Positions 16,205 to 23,875 of a stretch of DNA of 64,000 nt are shown piece after piece. The notes under the pieces were generated by a model. It saw only the letters and a program-made list of their open reading frames with translations. It was not told the origin of the DNA and did not search any database. The stretch is from Methanocella_A sp049676595 (GTDB lineage: Archaea > Halobacteriota > Methanocellia > Methanocellales > Methanocellaceae): the NCBI RefSeq assembly GCF_049676595.1, contig NZ_CP187259.1:1-64000 (forward strand), in the 5' to 3' direction. Each line of letters starts with the position of its first letter. Position 1 is the stretch's first letter. Made by a program: the position numbers and the translations under genes.

Positions 16205-16319
16205 CTTTACGGGAACCCCGGATCAGGCCGGCCTTACGGGCCCGGGGGAAGCTGATAGACCCCTGCCGGGCCTGCTGATGGGGCCCCTGATCACGGAGAA
16301 GCTGCCGCAGGGGATCTAT
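16205..16319. other. GC-rich structured intergenic block
   Basis: Two nested GC hairpins: CCCCGG...CCGGGG around 16215-16246, and a 12-bp stem ATAGACCCCTGC (16255-16266) pairing with GCAGGGGATCTAT (16307-16319, one bulge). The second overlaps the stop region of the minus-strand DUF3795 gene and may end its transcript. I do not recognise a known RNA family. Confidence 0.4.
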
Positions 16320-16621
16320 ACCCCCTGCCTGTGCCGGAGCTCAGCTTCACGGGCTTTAAGCCCTGCCTCGAACTGCTCGTCGCTCATAGACGGATCCCGG
16401 ATATCGCGGAAGAGCTGACATGGCAGCTGCCGGCACTGACCGCAGTGAGCTAAATGCTCCTTGCCCGTACAGCAGTCGTGAATCGGGCAGGCTTTGAAGC
16501 CGTTGTGAGCCGCCCAGAAAGGCTCGCCGTTACCCTCAGCGCAGCCCTTGCATTCTTTTCCGTAGAAATTACAGTCGCTGCAAAATGCTCCGCAGACCGT
16601 ACTTTGCTTACTCATGCTCAT
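16316..16621 (-). CDS. DUF3795-type cysteine-rich protein
   Basis: About 101 residues. It has the pattern of DUF3795 proteins: CGAFCSDCNFYGKECKGC, CPIHDCC and HCGQCRQLPC, with about eleven cysteines likely to bind metal (zinc or iron-sulfur). Function unknown. ATGs at 16621 and 16615 are both reasonable; the upstream frame (to 16687) adds a hydrophobic piece without support. It follows the nitrilase-like gene after about 120 nt. Confidence 0.75.
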   Translation of the reverse strand: MSMSKQSTVCGAFCSDCNFYGKECKGCAEGNGEPFWAAHNGFKACPIHDCCTGKEHLAHCGQCRQLPCQLFRDIRDPSMSDEQFEAGLKAREAELRHRQGV

Positions 16622-16742
16622 ATGCCAAAATCGCCCGGGCTGGATATAATTGTAGAGCAAGAGCACGGCGAAAATAAAAGGGCTCACCAGACGCCTGCTG
16701 GTTGCCGTTGAATGAGCGGCCCCGCCCGGTAAGCCATGCGAC

Positions 16743-17741
16743 TCACTGTCCCCTGCTCTGCGATACTGCCAGCGCCCGGGTTTTCCTGCCCCGCCGTATC
16801 CGGTACTTCAGCTTTGAGACGCAAACCTCCGCAGGCAGAACCACTTTCCGGAACACGGAGTCGCCGGGGTGCAGCCACCCGCCGTAGCTGACCGGTGCCG
16901 TTTTCAGCTTCCTCGACGGGTCGAGAGTAACATCCGCGACGATGATGCCGTCCTCCTCCGGCCCCAGCTGAGCAAGCAGCGAGGCGTCGGAGTCCGAGAT
17001 GGCGGAATAGCCGGCATTACGGTATATCTCCGGGTTCATCAGCCGGCCGATGATGCCTTCCCACCGCTCAGGGCCGATCGGCCCCACTGCGTTGACGAAG
17101 ACCGACGGGACGCCCAGCATCCGGGCGAAGAGCTGTGAATACCCCTTCACGTTCTCCCGCTGCTCCCGGACATCCTCCTCCTTGACCAGCCCTGCTGCTT
17201 TTACCGGCACCGGCCAGGCATGAGGCATCAGCAGCAGATCGATTGACTTCTCCTGCATCTCCAGGGGCATATCTACATAATGATTGTCAGCGCAGATTCC
17301 GATACCGATTCGGCCGATCTCGGTGTCGATGACCCGGGAGGAGCTGCCCGCCCGGAAGATGTTGTACTCAGTGTGTACTTTCCGCACCTTGCCGGCAATC
17401 TTGCCGTCTGGCGCAGCGAGCACATAAGTATTGTAGAAGTCGGCCCCTTCGGCCTCCTCTACACCGATGCCGAGGTAGATTCCGAACCGCTTCGCCGTCT
17501 CTTTCAGCCACCTGACAGTCGGCCCGTTCACAGGCTCTGCTGCGACCCACATGCCCTTCTCGATCGAGTACCCGGAAGCGGCCATCTCAGGCAGCACGAC
17601 AAGCTTTGCGCCTTCCCGGACAGCCTGCTCCACCAGTGGCGAGGCTCGCTTCAGGTTAGCCTCTCTCGCCCCTATTTCTGACCTCATCTGCACTGCGGCC
17701 ACCCTTAGCTTGCGGGCGCCGGTTTTGGTATTCTCAGACAT
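16743..17741 (-). CDS. Carbon-nitrogen hydrolase (nitrilase superfamily)
   Basis: 332 residues with the Glu-Lys-Cys triad: E52 (VVLPEMAASG), K121 (KVRKVHTEYN) and C150 (GIGICADNHY). Members hydrolyse nitriles, amides or carbamoyl groups; the substrate is not evident. The C-terminal 40 residues are basic (KLKYRIRRGRKTRAL), longer than in typical amidases. GGAGG lies 8 nt before the ATG, and the upstream MarR gene stops 1 nt before that ATG, so the regulator and enzyme form an operon behind a palindromic operator. Confidence 0.9.
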   Translation of the reverse strand: MSENTKTGARKLRVAAVQMRSEIGAREANLKRASPLVEQAVREGAKLVVLPEMAASGYSIEKGMWVAAEPVNGPTVRWLKETAKRFGIYLGIGVEEAEGADFYNTYVLAAPDGKIAGKVRKVHTEYNIFRAGSSSRVIDTEIGRIGIGICADNHYVDMPLEMQEKSIDLLLMPHAWPVPVKAAGLVKEEDVREQRENVKGYSQLFARMLGVPSVFVNAVGPIGPERWEGIIGRLMNPEIYRNAGYSAISDSDASLLAQLGPEEDGIIVADVTLDPSRKLKTAPVSYGGWLHPGDSVFRKVVLPAEVCVSKLKYRIRRGRKTRALAVSQSRGQ

Positions 17742-17742
17742 A

Positions 17743-18258
17743 TTAAAGCCCTCCGTTGTCCTGCGCTTTACCAAGTTCATTCAGGACCAGACGATCTCCG
17801 ATCTTGTTCAGCATGCCTACGAAAGCTCGGCGCTCTTCATCGCTGTCCAGCGCCGCGAGCATTCCGGAAGCGCCAGCCAGCCGGATCTGATGCTGCTCCC
17901 CCCTCAGCTCCTGCCCTTTCGCCGTGAGCTTCAGGCCGAACGACCGCCGGTCCCTTCCGCTGAGAGTGCGCTCGATCAGGCCTTTTTTCTCCAGCCGGTC
18001 GATCATGCCCGTCAGAGTGCTGTTCGGCACCTCGAGATAATCCCTGATCTCCTTCAGAATCACGTCCGGCCAGGCCTCGATGATCGCTAGGATGTGCAGG
18101 TCCAGAGGATTCAGGCCCTCGAAGGCAGGAGACCACGTAGAAGGCCGGTCCACCCTCATCGCCCACAGCACTTTCACCAGGCCGGGCAGCAGGGCCTGCG
18201 CCTCGCTTTCGGGGCCCTGGTGCCCCATCGTTGCCGCTTTTCCGTCGACTTTGCTCAT
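17743..18258 (-). CDS. MarR-family transcription regulator
   Basis: About 171 residues; winged helix-turn-helix with FEGLNPLDLHILAIIEAWPD, recognition helix region VPNSTLTGMIDRLEKKGLIERT, wing RDRRSFGLKLTAKG. MarR proteins bind palindromes as dimers and release them on ligand binding. It is first in an operon with the nitrilase-like gene, and a palindrome overlaps its promoter, so autoregulation is likely. ATG 18258 chosen; ATG 18276 is in frame too. Confidence 0.9.
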   Translation of the reverse strand: MSKVDGKAATMGHQGPESEAQALLPGLVKVLWAMRVDRPSTWSPAFEGLNPLDLHILAIIEAWPDVILKEIRDYLEVPNSTLTGMIDRLEKKGLIERTLSGRDRRSFGLKLTAKGQELRGEQHQIRLAGASGMLAALDSDEERRAFVGMLNKIGDRLVLNELGKAQDNGGL

Positions 18259-18279
18259 AATATTACCTGCACTCAAACT

Positions 18280-18316
18280 ATTACGTAACTCGTAATTTAC
18301 TTAATACGTTATAAAT
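18280..18316 (-). promoter_or_regulatory. MarR promoter and operator
   Basis: Perfect inverted repeat ATTACG-TAACT-CGTAAT (18280-18296), directly downstream of a minus-strand TTTATAA box (about 18307-18313). The operator would cover the transcription start, a typical place for repression. Confidence 0.65.
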
Positions 18317-18384
18317 CTATCGAATCCTTCGGGGTGGCAGGCGCTATCAAATAGGCTTTTCAGCCAGGAGAAAGAAACAGGGTA

Positions 18385-18729
18385 ATGGAGATCACCTTGA
18401 AGATCACAGCAGACGCTCTCGATATGGCCAAAGCCTCGGCCAGAGAATCAGAAGTGCCCCTGATCCTGGTGGGCGAGCGCAGCGTCATCACCGACGTCAT
18501 GATCGCCCCGGATCCCAAGGCATACGATACCTCCGCAGGCCAGCTGATCAGCATGCTCCCCGTAGGCATCCGCAGGTACGGTAAAGTCGTCACAAAGGCC
18601 TCCCAGGACCTGGAGCCCGGCTACAACCTGATCGAGGACGAAAACGGGAACTGGAAGTTCGTGGATGAAGATGGAAAAGAAGTGCACGTACCAGTCGTAG
18701 AATCCGCAGATGACAGAAAGTGTGGTTAG
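18385..18729 (+). CDS. Hypothetical protein, 114 residues
   Basis: Soluble, no signal peptide or membrane helix. The middle (VGERSVITDVMIAPDPKAYD, then a GIRRYGKVVTKAS stretch) looks like an alternating strand-helix fold; the C-terminus is acidic and repeats ED pairs (DENGNWKFVDEDGKEVHV). Not recognised. The region resembles a degenerate JAB/MPN-like start, but no zinc motif is present, so I do not assign it. Convergent with the cysteine-rich gene at 18799. Confidence 0.55.
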   Translation: MEITLKITADALDMAKASARESEVPLILVGERSVITDVMIAPDPKAYDTSAGQLISMLPVGIRRYGKVVTKASQDLEPGYNLIEDENGNWKFVDEDGKEVHVPVVESADDRKCG

Positions 18730-18798
18730 GAGAGTTTAGACACGGGGAGCGCAGGCACCGCCGTGTCAGATATATTACCACAGTTCTTCTTTGTCGTA

Positions 18799-19350
18799 TT
18801 ACTCCACGCTCTCGCTGGTCGAAGCCTGGCTGGCCCGGGCGGCGACCAGGATGCCCTTGACGGCCTCCGCGGGCCTGGTCGGGTTGAGCTGGACGCTCTC
18901 GCTCGTGCGTTCGATCTCTCGTGCCCGCAGCGCAAGCTCTCCTGCTTTGCTGGTGCTCGTGCTGATGCTCTCGGCTATGAGTTCGAGGGTCGAGACCAGG
19001 TCGTACCTGCCTGTCACGCATTCTACGCTGAGGCTGCCGACCGTCTCGTACAGGTCGCTGGTATCACGCTTGACCTGGTCGATGGTCTGCCGGATGCTGG
19101 CGTAAGCCCGGAGGGAGCAGCCTTCGCACCGGTCTCCGGTATACGGGTTCCCCCGGCCGATCCACCAGAGCTTGTGGGTCGTCTCATAGTAGTACGTGGT
19201 GGCATCCTTCGTCAGGTACCGGCAGTTGGTACAGTCCTGCTTGAGCCAGTCTCTACAATCCTTTCTCAGGCCACGGGCGTCCATCGCGTGGTTTTTTTTA
19301 CACATCCCGCTGGACGGCCTGACATGTTTACAGTTTGCACAAGTTTTCAT
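18799..19350 (-). CDS. Protein with N-terminal zinc-ribbon-like cysteine clusters
   Basis: 183 residues. The N-terminal half has paired cysteines: CANCKHVRPSSGMCKKNH, C-x7-CRDWLKQDCTNC and CEGC, suggesting two zinc sites. The C-terminal half is helical (IRQTIDQVKRDTSDLYETV), with a Ser/Thr-rich, coiled-coil-like segment. The ATG overlaps the TGA of the aldolase gene (ATGA), so the two are co-translated. No known family is recognised; a role linked to the aldolase is only inferred from the operon. Confidence 0.7.
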   Translation of the reverse strand: MKTCANCKHVRPSSGMCKKNHAMDARGLRKDCRDWLKQDCTNCRYLTKDATTYYYETTHKLWWIGRGNPYTGDRCEGCSLRAYASIRQTIDQVKRDTSDLYETVGSLSVECVTGRYDLVSTLELIAESISTSTSKAGELALRAREIERTSESVQLNPTRPAEAVKGILVAARASQASTSESVE

Positions 19351-20147
19351 GCTGACAGTACCTCCGTTGCTTTGCTCACAGGCGCGTTCTCGAAGATGAG
19401 CGCCTCCAGCGCCCGGGCGATCTTATCAGGCTGATCGCTCTGCCATACGTTTCTTCCGACAGCGACGCCACATGCGCCGACGTCCAGGATGTCCCGGGTC
19501 TGCTGCAGGAAAGTATTCGCGTCGGTCTTCAGGCCCCCGGCACAAACGACCTTCGCTTTGCCTGCCATCTGCACGACCCGCCTGAACGAGTCCTTGTTTC
19601 CGGTGTACTTGACTTTGAGCACGTCCGCCCCCAGCTCCAGCCCCACTCTCGCCCCGTATGCGACGATAGTAGGGTCGGTGTCGTTGGGGACGTACTGGCC
19701 CCTCGGGTACATCCAGCCGATCACGGGCAAGCCGTATTCGCGCGCCTCTTCGTGCACCTGGCGAAAATCCTCCATGGCCTTAGATTCGAGAGGCGAGCCG
19801 ACGTACAGCGTGTATCCCACTGCTTCCGCTCCGAGTTTTACGGCGTAGTCCACAGAACAGACAACAGGGGAGAAGGGTTCCGTTTTAGCGATGTTGTCCT
19901 TACCGTTGACCTTGACGATCAGAGGTATTTTGCCAGAGTAGTGCTCGTGGTACTTCTCGGCCAGCCCTTTGTGAAAGATGAGCCCGGTGAACTTATTCCT
20001 GAGCGCTATGTCGATGATATAGCACGGATCGTAGTTCTTCTCGTTGAAATCCTTCGGGCCGTGTTCCAGGCCCTGATCGTAGGCCAGGAACATCGCTTTT
20101 CCGTCCCTGAAAAGATGGGACATGTACTTTACAGACGCTCCGACCAT
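19347..20147 (-). CDS. Class I fructose-bisphosphate aldolase / DhnA family
   Basis: 266 residues of the archaeal DhnA-type TIM barrel: FLAYDQGLEHGP, GLIFHKGLAEKY, PVIGWMYPRGQY, the Schiff-base strand LKVKYTGN, and the phosphate loop VCAGGLKTD plus GVAVGRNVWQ. Enzymes of this family act as fructose-bisphosphate aldolase, or as the ADH synthase of the archaeal aromatic amino acid pathway; the AYDQGLEHGP start fits the aldolase type better. Start ATG 20147. tpiA lies 1.2 kb away, which fits a gluconeogenic role. Confidence 0.88.
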   Translation of the reverse strand: MVGASVKYMSHLFRDGKAMFLAYDQGLEHGPKDFNEKNYDPCYIIDIALRNKFTGLIFHKGLAEKYHEHYSGKIPLIVKVNGKDNIAKTEPFSPVVCSVDYAVKLGAEAVGYTLYVGSPLESKAMEDFRQVHEEAREYGLPVIGWMYPRGQYVPNDTDPTIVAYGARVGLELGADVLKVKYTGNKDSFRRVVQMAGKAKVVCAGGLKTDANTFLQQTRDILDVGACGVAVGRNVWQSDQPDKIARALEALIFENAPVSKATEVLSA

Positions 20148-20409
20148 AGGTATCAGAAAGTCGATTATTGTTTCTATAATATATTAGTGAGCAACGGATT
20201 TTAAGGCAAATTTATCAAGATAGCTATAATAAAATTGGTAATTTCATAATAAATTCATGCCCGGTAAGCCCCGTTTTAGCCTCTGTTTCCATAAAAACCG
20301 GCAAGCATCCCTGCTGATAAATTAAGTTGGCACCGTACCGCCAATATTTTCAATCCGGGCTCTAGAAAAGCCTATTAAGCATGCGTTCTTTCCTGTATCC
20401 GGGGACAGG

Positions 20410-20892
20410 ATGGACAGAACAGGCCACTTCGGAGGCTCGCTACTCTTCTTCTTCGGCATACTATCAGTCATCGGCGGAGGCGGAGACACAGTACAGACCT
20501 TAGCCCTCTCGCTGGTCGCAGGCGCCATAGCCGCCATGATGTCCGTCTCGCCCGACGTGGATACAGGCCTCGGAGGCATCTTCCACCGCACCTGGATCAC
20601 CCACAGCCTGACTACGGTATTCATCGCCACCGGCGCGACGTATATTTTATTCGACGACATCTTCCACGCCGGGCCACTATCCGGCTACATCACCCTCGCG
20701 GTGCTCAGCGCCACCCTGTCCCACGTGCTGCTGGACTCGCTGACCAAAAAAGGCGTGCCGCTCTTCGGGCCCTTCGACGAGAAGATGCGTGGCCTCAAGT
20801 GGTTCAAGAGCAACAGCTTAATCCTCAACATAATATTCCTGGGCGCCGGGCTGGGTGCGGCTGCATATTACTATGGGCTGATCAGATTCTAA
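20410..20892 (+). CDS. YdjM/DUF457-type membrane metal-dependent hydrolase
   Basis: 160 residues with four to five membrane segments and the conserved polar residues of the family: TGHFGGSL near the N-terminus, SVSPDVDTG, HRTWITHSLTT and SHVLLDSLTKKG with G-PLFGPFD. These His/Asp residues are thought to bind metal. Related to bacterial YdjM and PAP2-like membrane proteins; substrate unknown. ATG at 20410. The downstream gap holds repeat element T_A. Confidence 0.82.
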   Translation: MDRTGHFGGSLLFFFGILSVIGGGGDTVQTLALSLVAGAIAAMMSVSPDVDTGLGGIFHRTWITHSLTTVFIATGATYILFDDIFHAGPLSGYITLAVLSATLSHVLLDSLTKKGVPLFGPFDEKMRGLKWFKSNSLILNIIFLGAGLGAAAYYYGLIRF

Positions 20893-20904
20893 AACTGTGC
20901 GAAT

Positions 20905-21313
20905 TCTAACCACGGCGGCACGGCTCTTTATCCTGACAACTGGAGAGCAGATATTCTAACCACGGCGGCACGGCGACACAAAGACAAAGCGAGAAACAAT
21001 AGCAAGATGGTTATTTGAACCACGGCGGCACGGCGGCACGGAGACAGTGCGTTGATCAGAATGGTTACTGGTCGATCGATTAAGCATGGCTTACCCGCAT
21101 AGTAGTAGTTTAATCCGTTAATCCATGTTTCCAGTCCGTTACTGCAGGTGGATTGTCTCCGTGCTGTCAGCCCGCCGTGCCGCCGTGGATCAATAAAAAA
21201 GAACTATCGTTTTCTGGTACGCTTTGTCTCTGTGTCGCTGTGCCGCCGTGGTTTTAGCCTCCGTTGTATTGTACTGGTACCCACTGTCGCCGTGTCGCTG
21301 TGCCGCCGTGGTA
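20905..21313. repeat. Palindromic repeat element T_A
   Basis: Three plus-oriented copies of CCACGGCGGCACGGC (at about 20910, 20960 and 21020), followed by TCT-type ACACAAAGACA words, then a unique centre, then three inverted copies TGCCGCCGTGG (about 21179, 21241 and 21301). The left tip GGCTCTTTATCCTGACAAC is shared with T_B and T_C; the matching right tip is missing here. It fills the convergent gap between the DUF457-type gene and tpiA, from 13 nt past one stop to 17 nt short of the other. Confidence 0.85.
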
Positions 21314-21329
21314 AAAAAGTTAGACCCCT

Positions 21330-22016
21330 TCAGCCGGTCACTGTTTTGGGCGCTATCAGCGACACGAGATCGTAGAGCGCCTTCTTTGGATCCTTTGCCT
21401 TGACCACCCCTGACGCCAACAACACGCCGTGGGTGCCCAGCGCCAGCGCAGCCTTGACGTCGTCGCCGGTGCTGATGCCGGCGCCGCAGAGGACTTTGAT
21501 GTTCGGGTCGGTGACGGCGTTGACGGAGTTGCGGACGATGTCGGGGTTGGCTTTTGATACGGGTATGCCGCTGCCTATCAGTTCAGGCGGCTCGATGGCG
21601 ATGTAGTCGGGCTTGAAGGCCGCCACTTCTTTGACCTTGTCGACGCTCTCGGCGCAGACCACCGAGGTCAACCCGTGCTTGCGGCACAGCTCCACGCACT
21701 TTTTAATTTTATCAGCGGGCATCCGGTCTTCGGAGTGGTTGATCAGCGTGCCCGTGGCGCCGGCAGCTTTCAGGGCCTCGGGCAGGATGTGCCCGGTGTG
21801 GCTGCCCGGCTCGATCGGGTCAAGGTGCTGGGCGAAGACCTCGATCTCCAGGTTCTTGTGATGGTACATGTCGGGCAGCTGCGGGCATGCCACAATTCGT
21901 ACGCCGGTCTCCTTCATGACCTCCATAGCCATCCAGGTGAGCTTCCGGCCCTGCTCGCCCATACTTTCCGTGTAAGTCTTGTAATTGAGAATGATGACGG
22001 GTTCCTTCGCGGGCAT
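21330..22016 (-). CDS. tpiA: Triosephosphate isomerase (archaeal type)
   Basis: 228 residues, the short archaeal form (bacterial enzymes have about 250). Catalytic residues: N11 and K13 (ILNYKTY), H94 (LINHSEDR), E142 (IAIEPPELIG), and the phosphate loop GAGISTGDDV. It interconverts dihydroxyacetone phosphate and glyceraldehyde 3-phosphate. ATG at 22016. The C-terminus abuts repeat T_A. Confidence 0.96.
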   Translation of the reverse strand: MPAKEPVIILNYKTYTESMGEQGRKLTWMAMEVMKETGVRIVACPQLPDMYHHKNLEIEVFAQHLDPIEPGSHTGHILPEALKAAGATGTLINHSEDRMPADKIKKCVELCRKHGLTSVVCAESVDKVKEVAAFKPDYIAIEPPELIGSGIPVSKANPDIVRNSVNAVTDPNIKVLCGAGISTGDDVKAALALGTHGVLLASGVVKAKDPKKALYDLVSLIAPKTVTG

Positions 22017-22179
22017 AATGAGATCATATTGGCCGTGACTGGTATTAGATTCTTCCCCGTGAAAACAGGAGGCGATAGCCTTTCGGTGTGCAGAAAAGAA
22101 GGCATCCGGCCGGGAGGGCTTGCGGTATGGCGGCAGTCATCGTTATATGCCTGCCCGCCAATACTGTAGTGGTAACATT

Positions 22180-22644
22180 ATGAGCTATCCTGGCGGCATA
22201 ATCAAGGCGATCACTGCAGGCGTGCTGATGGTCGTCACAGTATCATTCGCAGTTTACTTCGTCAGCCGGCTCATCCCGGCCAACCCTGCGGTGTACTTTT
22301 TAGCGTGGGCTTTCGCAGCCGTACCTTTAGCCCTCATAATCACCGGCTGGCTCGCCGCACAGGAGGCATATTTCGCCTGCCTCGGCCACAACAAGTCGAC
22401 CGCCAGCGCAGTGGGAGCAGCCCTGATAGCGGCCATCGTAGGCATAGCCCTGTGGTTCTTAATCGCTCCCGTACTCGGCGCCCCCGAGCAGATGCGCCTG
22501 TTCACTGCCAGCCTTGACCGGTACGGCCCCCTGGAGCTGATCGTCATCCTGATCACCTACGCCCTCGCCGGGGCCATAGGTGGAATATTTCACTACTTTA
22601 CGTTGAAAGGCAGAAAGTGCGAAGTTAAAAACAATAAGCAGTGA
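22180..22644 (+). CDS. Four-helix membrane protein
   Basis: About 154 residues, with hydrophobic segments near 8-30, 38-58, 72-95 and 118-140 and a basic tail (KGRKCEVKNNKQ). No known family recognised. ATG 22180 (MSYPGG) is preferred over an upstream in-frame ATG at 22120, because the extra 20 residues are polar and unlike a membrane protein start. It converges with the DUF3788 gene 9 nt away. Confidence 0.65.
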   Translation: MSYPGGIIKAITAGVLMVVTVSFAVYFVSRLIPANPAVYFLAWAFAAVPLALIITGWLAAQEAYFACLGHNKSTASAVGAALIAAIVGIALWFLIAPVLGAPEQMRLFTASLDRYGPLELIVILITYALAGAIGGIFHYFTLKGRKCEVKNNKQ

Positions 22645-22653
22645 AGCGGCCTT

Positions 22654-23076
22654 TCAATTGGCCATCTTCGCCCCGGCGATCTTCACTACACTCGAGACGT
22701 CTGCAGCGCTCCTGACCTCCAGCCTCACCGCCCGGCCCTCCACGTATTTCTGCGCAGAGTCGATGATCTCCAGCACCGACGCGGGCAGATCGCTTTTATG
22801 AGCAGCCTCTACAGCCTTCTCGCCCAGCGCAAACGAGGCGAGGAAATAGCCCTGGCACGGAGTCATATAGAGGACAACCCGTTTGCCCTTCTCCGCCCGC
22901 ATCCGCAGGCCCCAGCCCGATTTCTTGCTGGCAAAGCCCCACTCTGGAGAGGCAGAGTAGGTCAAGGCGATCTGCTTCTGCAGGTCGGTCCAGTGAGCAT
23001 ACGTGCTCCCGAGAGTTACTTTAAGGTCTTCCTCGGTCGGCTTTTTAGACTTGTCATCGAAAGCACTCAGGGCCAT
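22654..23076 (-). CDS. DUF3788 family protein
   Basis: 140 residues with the family's order of motifs: MALSAFDDKSKKPTEEDL start, EWGFASKKSGWGLRMRAEKG, VVLYMTPCQGYFLASFALGEKA, and a C-terminal YVEGRAVRLEVR strand. DUF3788 proteins are small cytoplasmic proteins of unknown function, sometimes compared with YdhG/DUF1801-like folds. No operon partner. Confidence 0.8.
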   Translation of the reverse strand: MALSAFDDKSKKPTEEDLKVTLGSTYAHWTDLQKQIALTYSASPEWGFASKKSGWGLRMRAEKGKRVVLYMTPCQGYFLASFALGEKAVEAAHKSDLPASVLEIIDSAQKYVEGRAVRLEVRSAADVSSVVKIAGAKMAN

Positions 23077-23179
23077 TATACCACCATGGATGCAATAATC
23101 TTCCTTGATTGTTCGACTGCTTGAAATATTAACTCTTGGTCCATGGTATCTGAAACTAATGGTAGCAGTCGGATTTCGG

Positions 23180-23444
23180 GAACTTTTTTGGCAGCCAGGT
23201 ACCGTTTACTCAAAGTACACAAGGTACGCGAAGTATAGTCCTTTGTGAAACTTTTAGTACGGTCCGGCAGGTCTGGTTGACTGCCGGACCGTACTATTAG
23301 TTTCAAGAATGACTATACACGAAGTTCTACTATAAGATCAGTAGTAATCACCCATTATTATCGTACTTTGAGTACTTCGCGTACTTAGCGTACTTCGCGT
23401 AAATGGTACGGGCACTCGTGTAAAACCTTTCAGGAATGACTATA
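23180..23444. repeat. Palindromic repeat element P2 (interrupted by R)
   Basis: The right part is close to P3: a GAAGTT-TACTA-AAGATCAG centre, then CTTTGAGTACTTCGCGTACT words, GGTACGGGCACTC and the tip CAGGAATGACTATA ending at 23444. The left part keeps GGTACCGTTTACTCAAAGTAC words, but its outer tip is degraded. The 84-bp element R is inserted in it. Element S1 begins about 13 bp after the right tip. Confidence 0.75.
23234..23317. repeat. 84-bp palindromic element R, nested in P2
   Basis: TATAGTCCTTTGTGAAAC tip, an inner perfect stem AGTACGGTCCGGCAG / CTGCCGGACCGTACT around a 10-nt loop, and a matching tip GTTTCAAGAATGACTATA. The tips are those of the P family, so R is a minimal, MITE-like relative lacking the 9-bp words. 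It interrupts a row of P2 words. Confidence 0.8.
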
Positions 23445-23457
23445 CTTTGCGTGCTTA

Positions 23458-23795
23458 GCGTTCCATGAAAAATGCTGGTCCGGGAGGTGTTGAGAGGTCG
23501 GAGAGGAGGTCGGAGAGGTTCACGGAGTTCAGAGAGGACACGTTCAAACTGGGAGGTCAGGGAGGTCAGGAGGTCCGAGAGGAGGTTATGTGAGGTACCC
23601 GGAGGTTAGAGAGAATATATCTAAGAAAATCCTCTCTAACCTTTCCACACTCCCCATCCTCCTCTCTAACCTCTGACCCTCTCTAACCTCCCAGCTTGAA
23701 AATCCTCCCCGACCTCCAGGGAACTCCCCGACCTCCAGGGGGTTTTCATCGGCTTAACTTGAAAAACCAGTTTTAATAAGCCGAGGGCTTCGTGT
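23458..23795. repeat. Palindromic repeat element S1
   Basis: A purine-rich left half of GGAGGT / CAGAGAGG words (from GCGTTCCATGAAAAAT, 23458, to about 23615) and a pyrimidine-rich right half of CCTCTCTAACCT / CTCCCCGACCTCC words (to about 23795). The halves are imperfect inverted copies. The same element occurs at 26543-26871 (S2), and half of it at 51262-51450 (S3). No gene is seen in it. Confidence 0.8.
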
Positions 23796-23875
23796 AATAG
23801 GTGGGGGCACCCGGAGAAATGAGAGGATAATAAAAAGGAGTATGGAGAGCTTGTATCGCTCCCCGGAATTTTCGC

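Noticed and set aside
16205..16319. tRNA in the GC-rich folded block
   Set aside because: No TTC-type T loop, no cloverleaf and no CCA-side acceptor stem pairing.
20905..21313. CRISPR array at T_A (and T_B, T_C)
   Set aside because: Repeats are imperfect, spacing sequences resemble each other, the second half is inverted, and no cas gene is near. These are palindromic elements, not CRISPR.
21148..21375. Small frame in repeat T_A (and similar frames in S and Q repeats)
   Set aside because: Translation of the repeat words (CRRG, RRGxS, TRRTRR patterns), not a protein.
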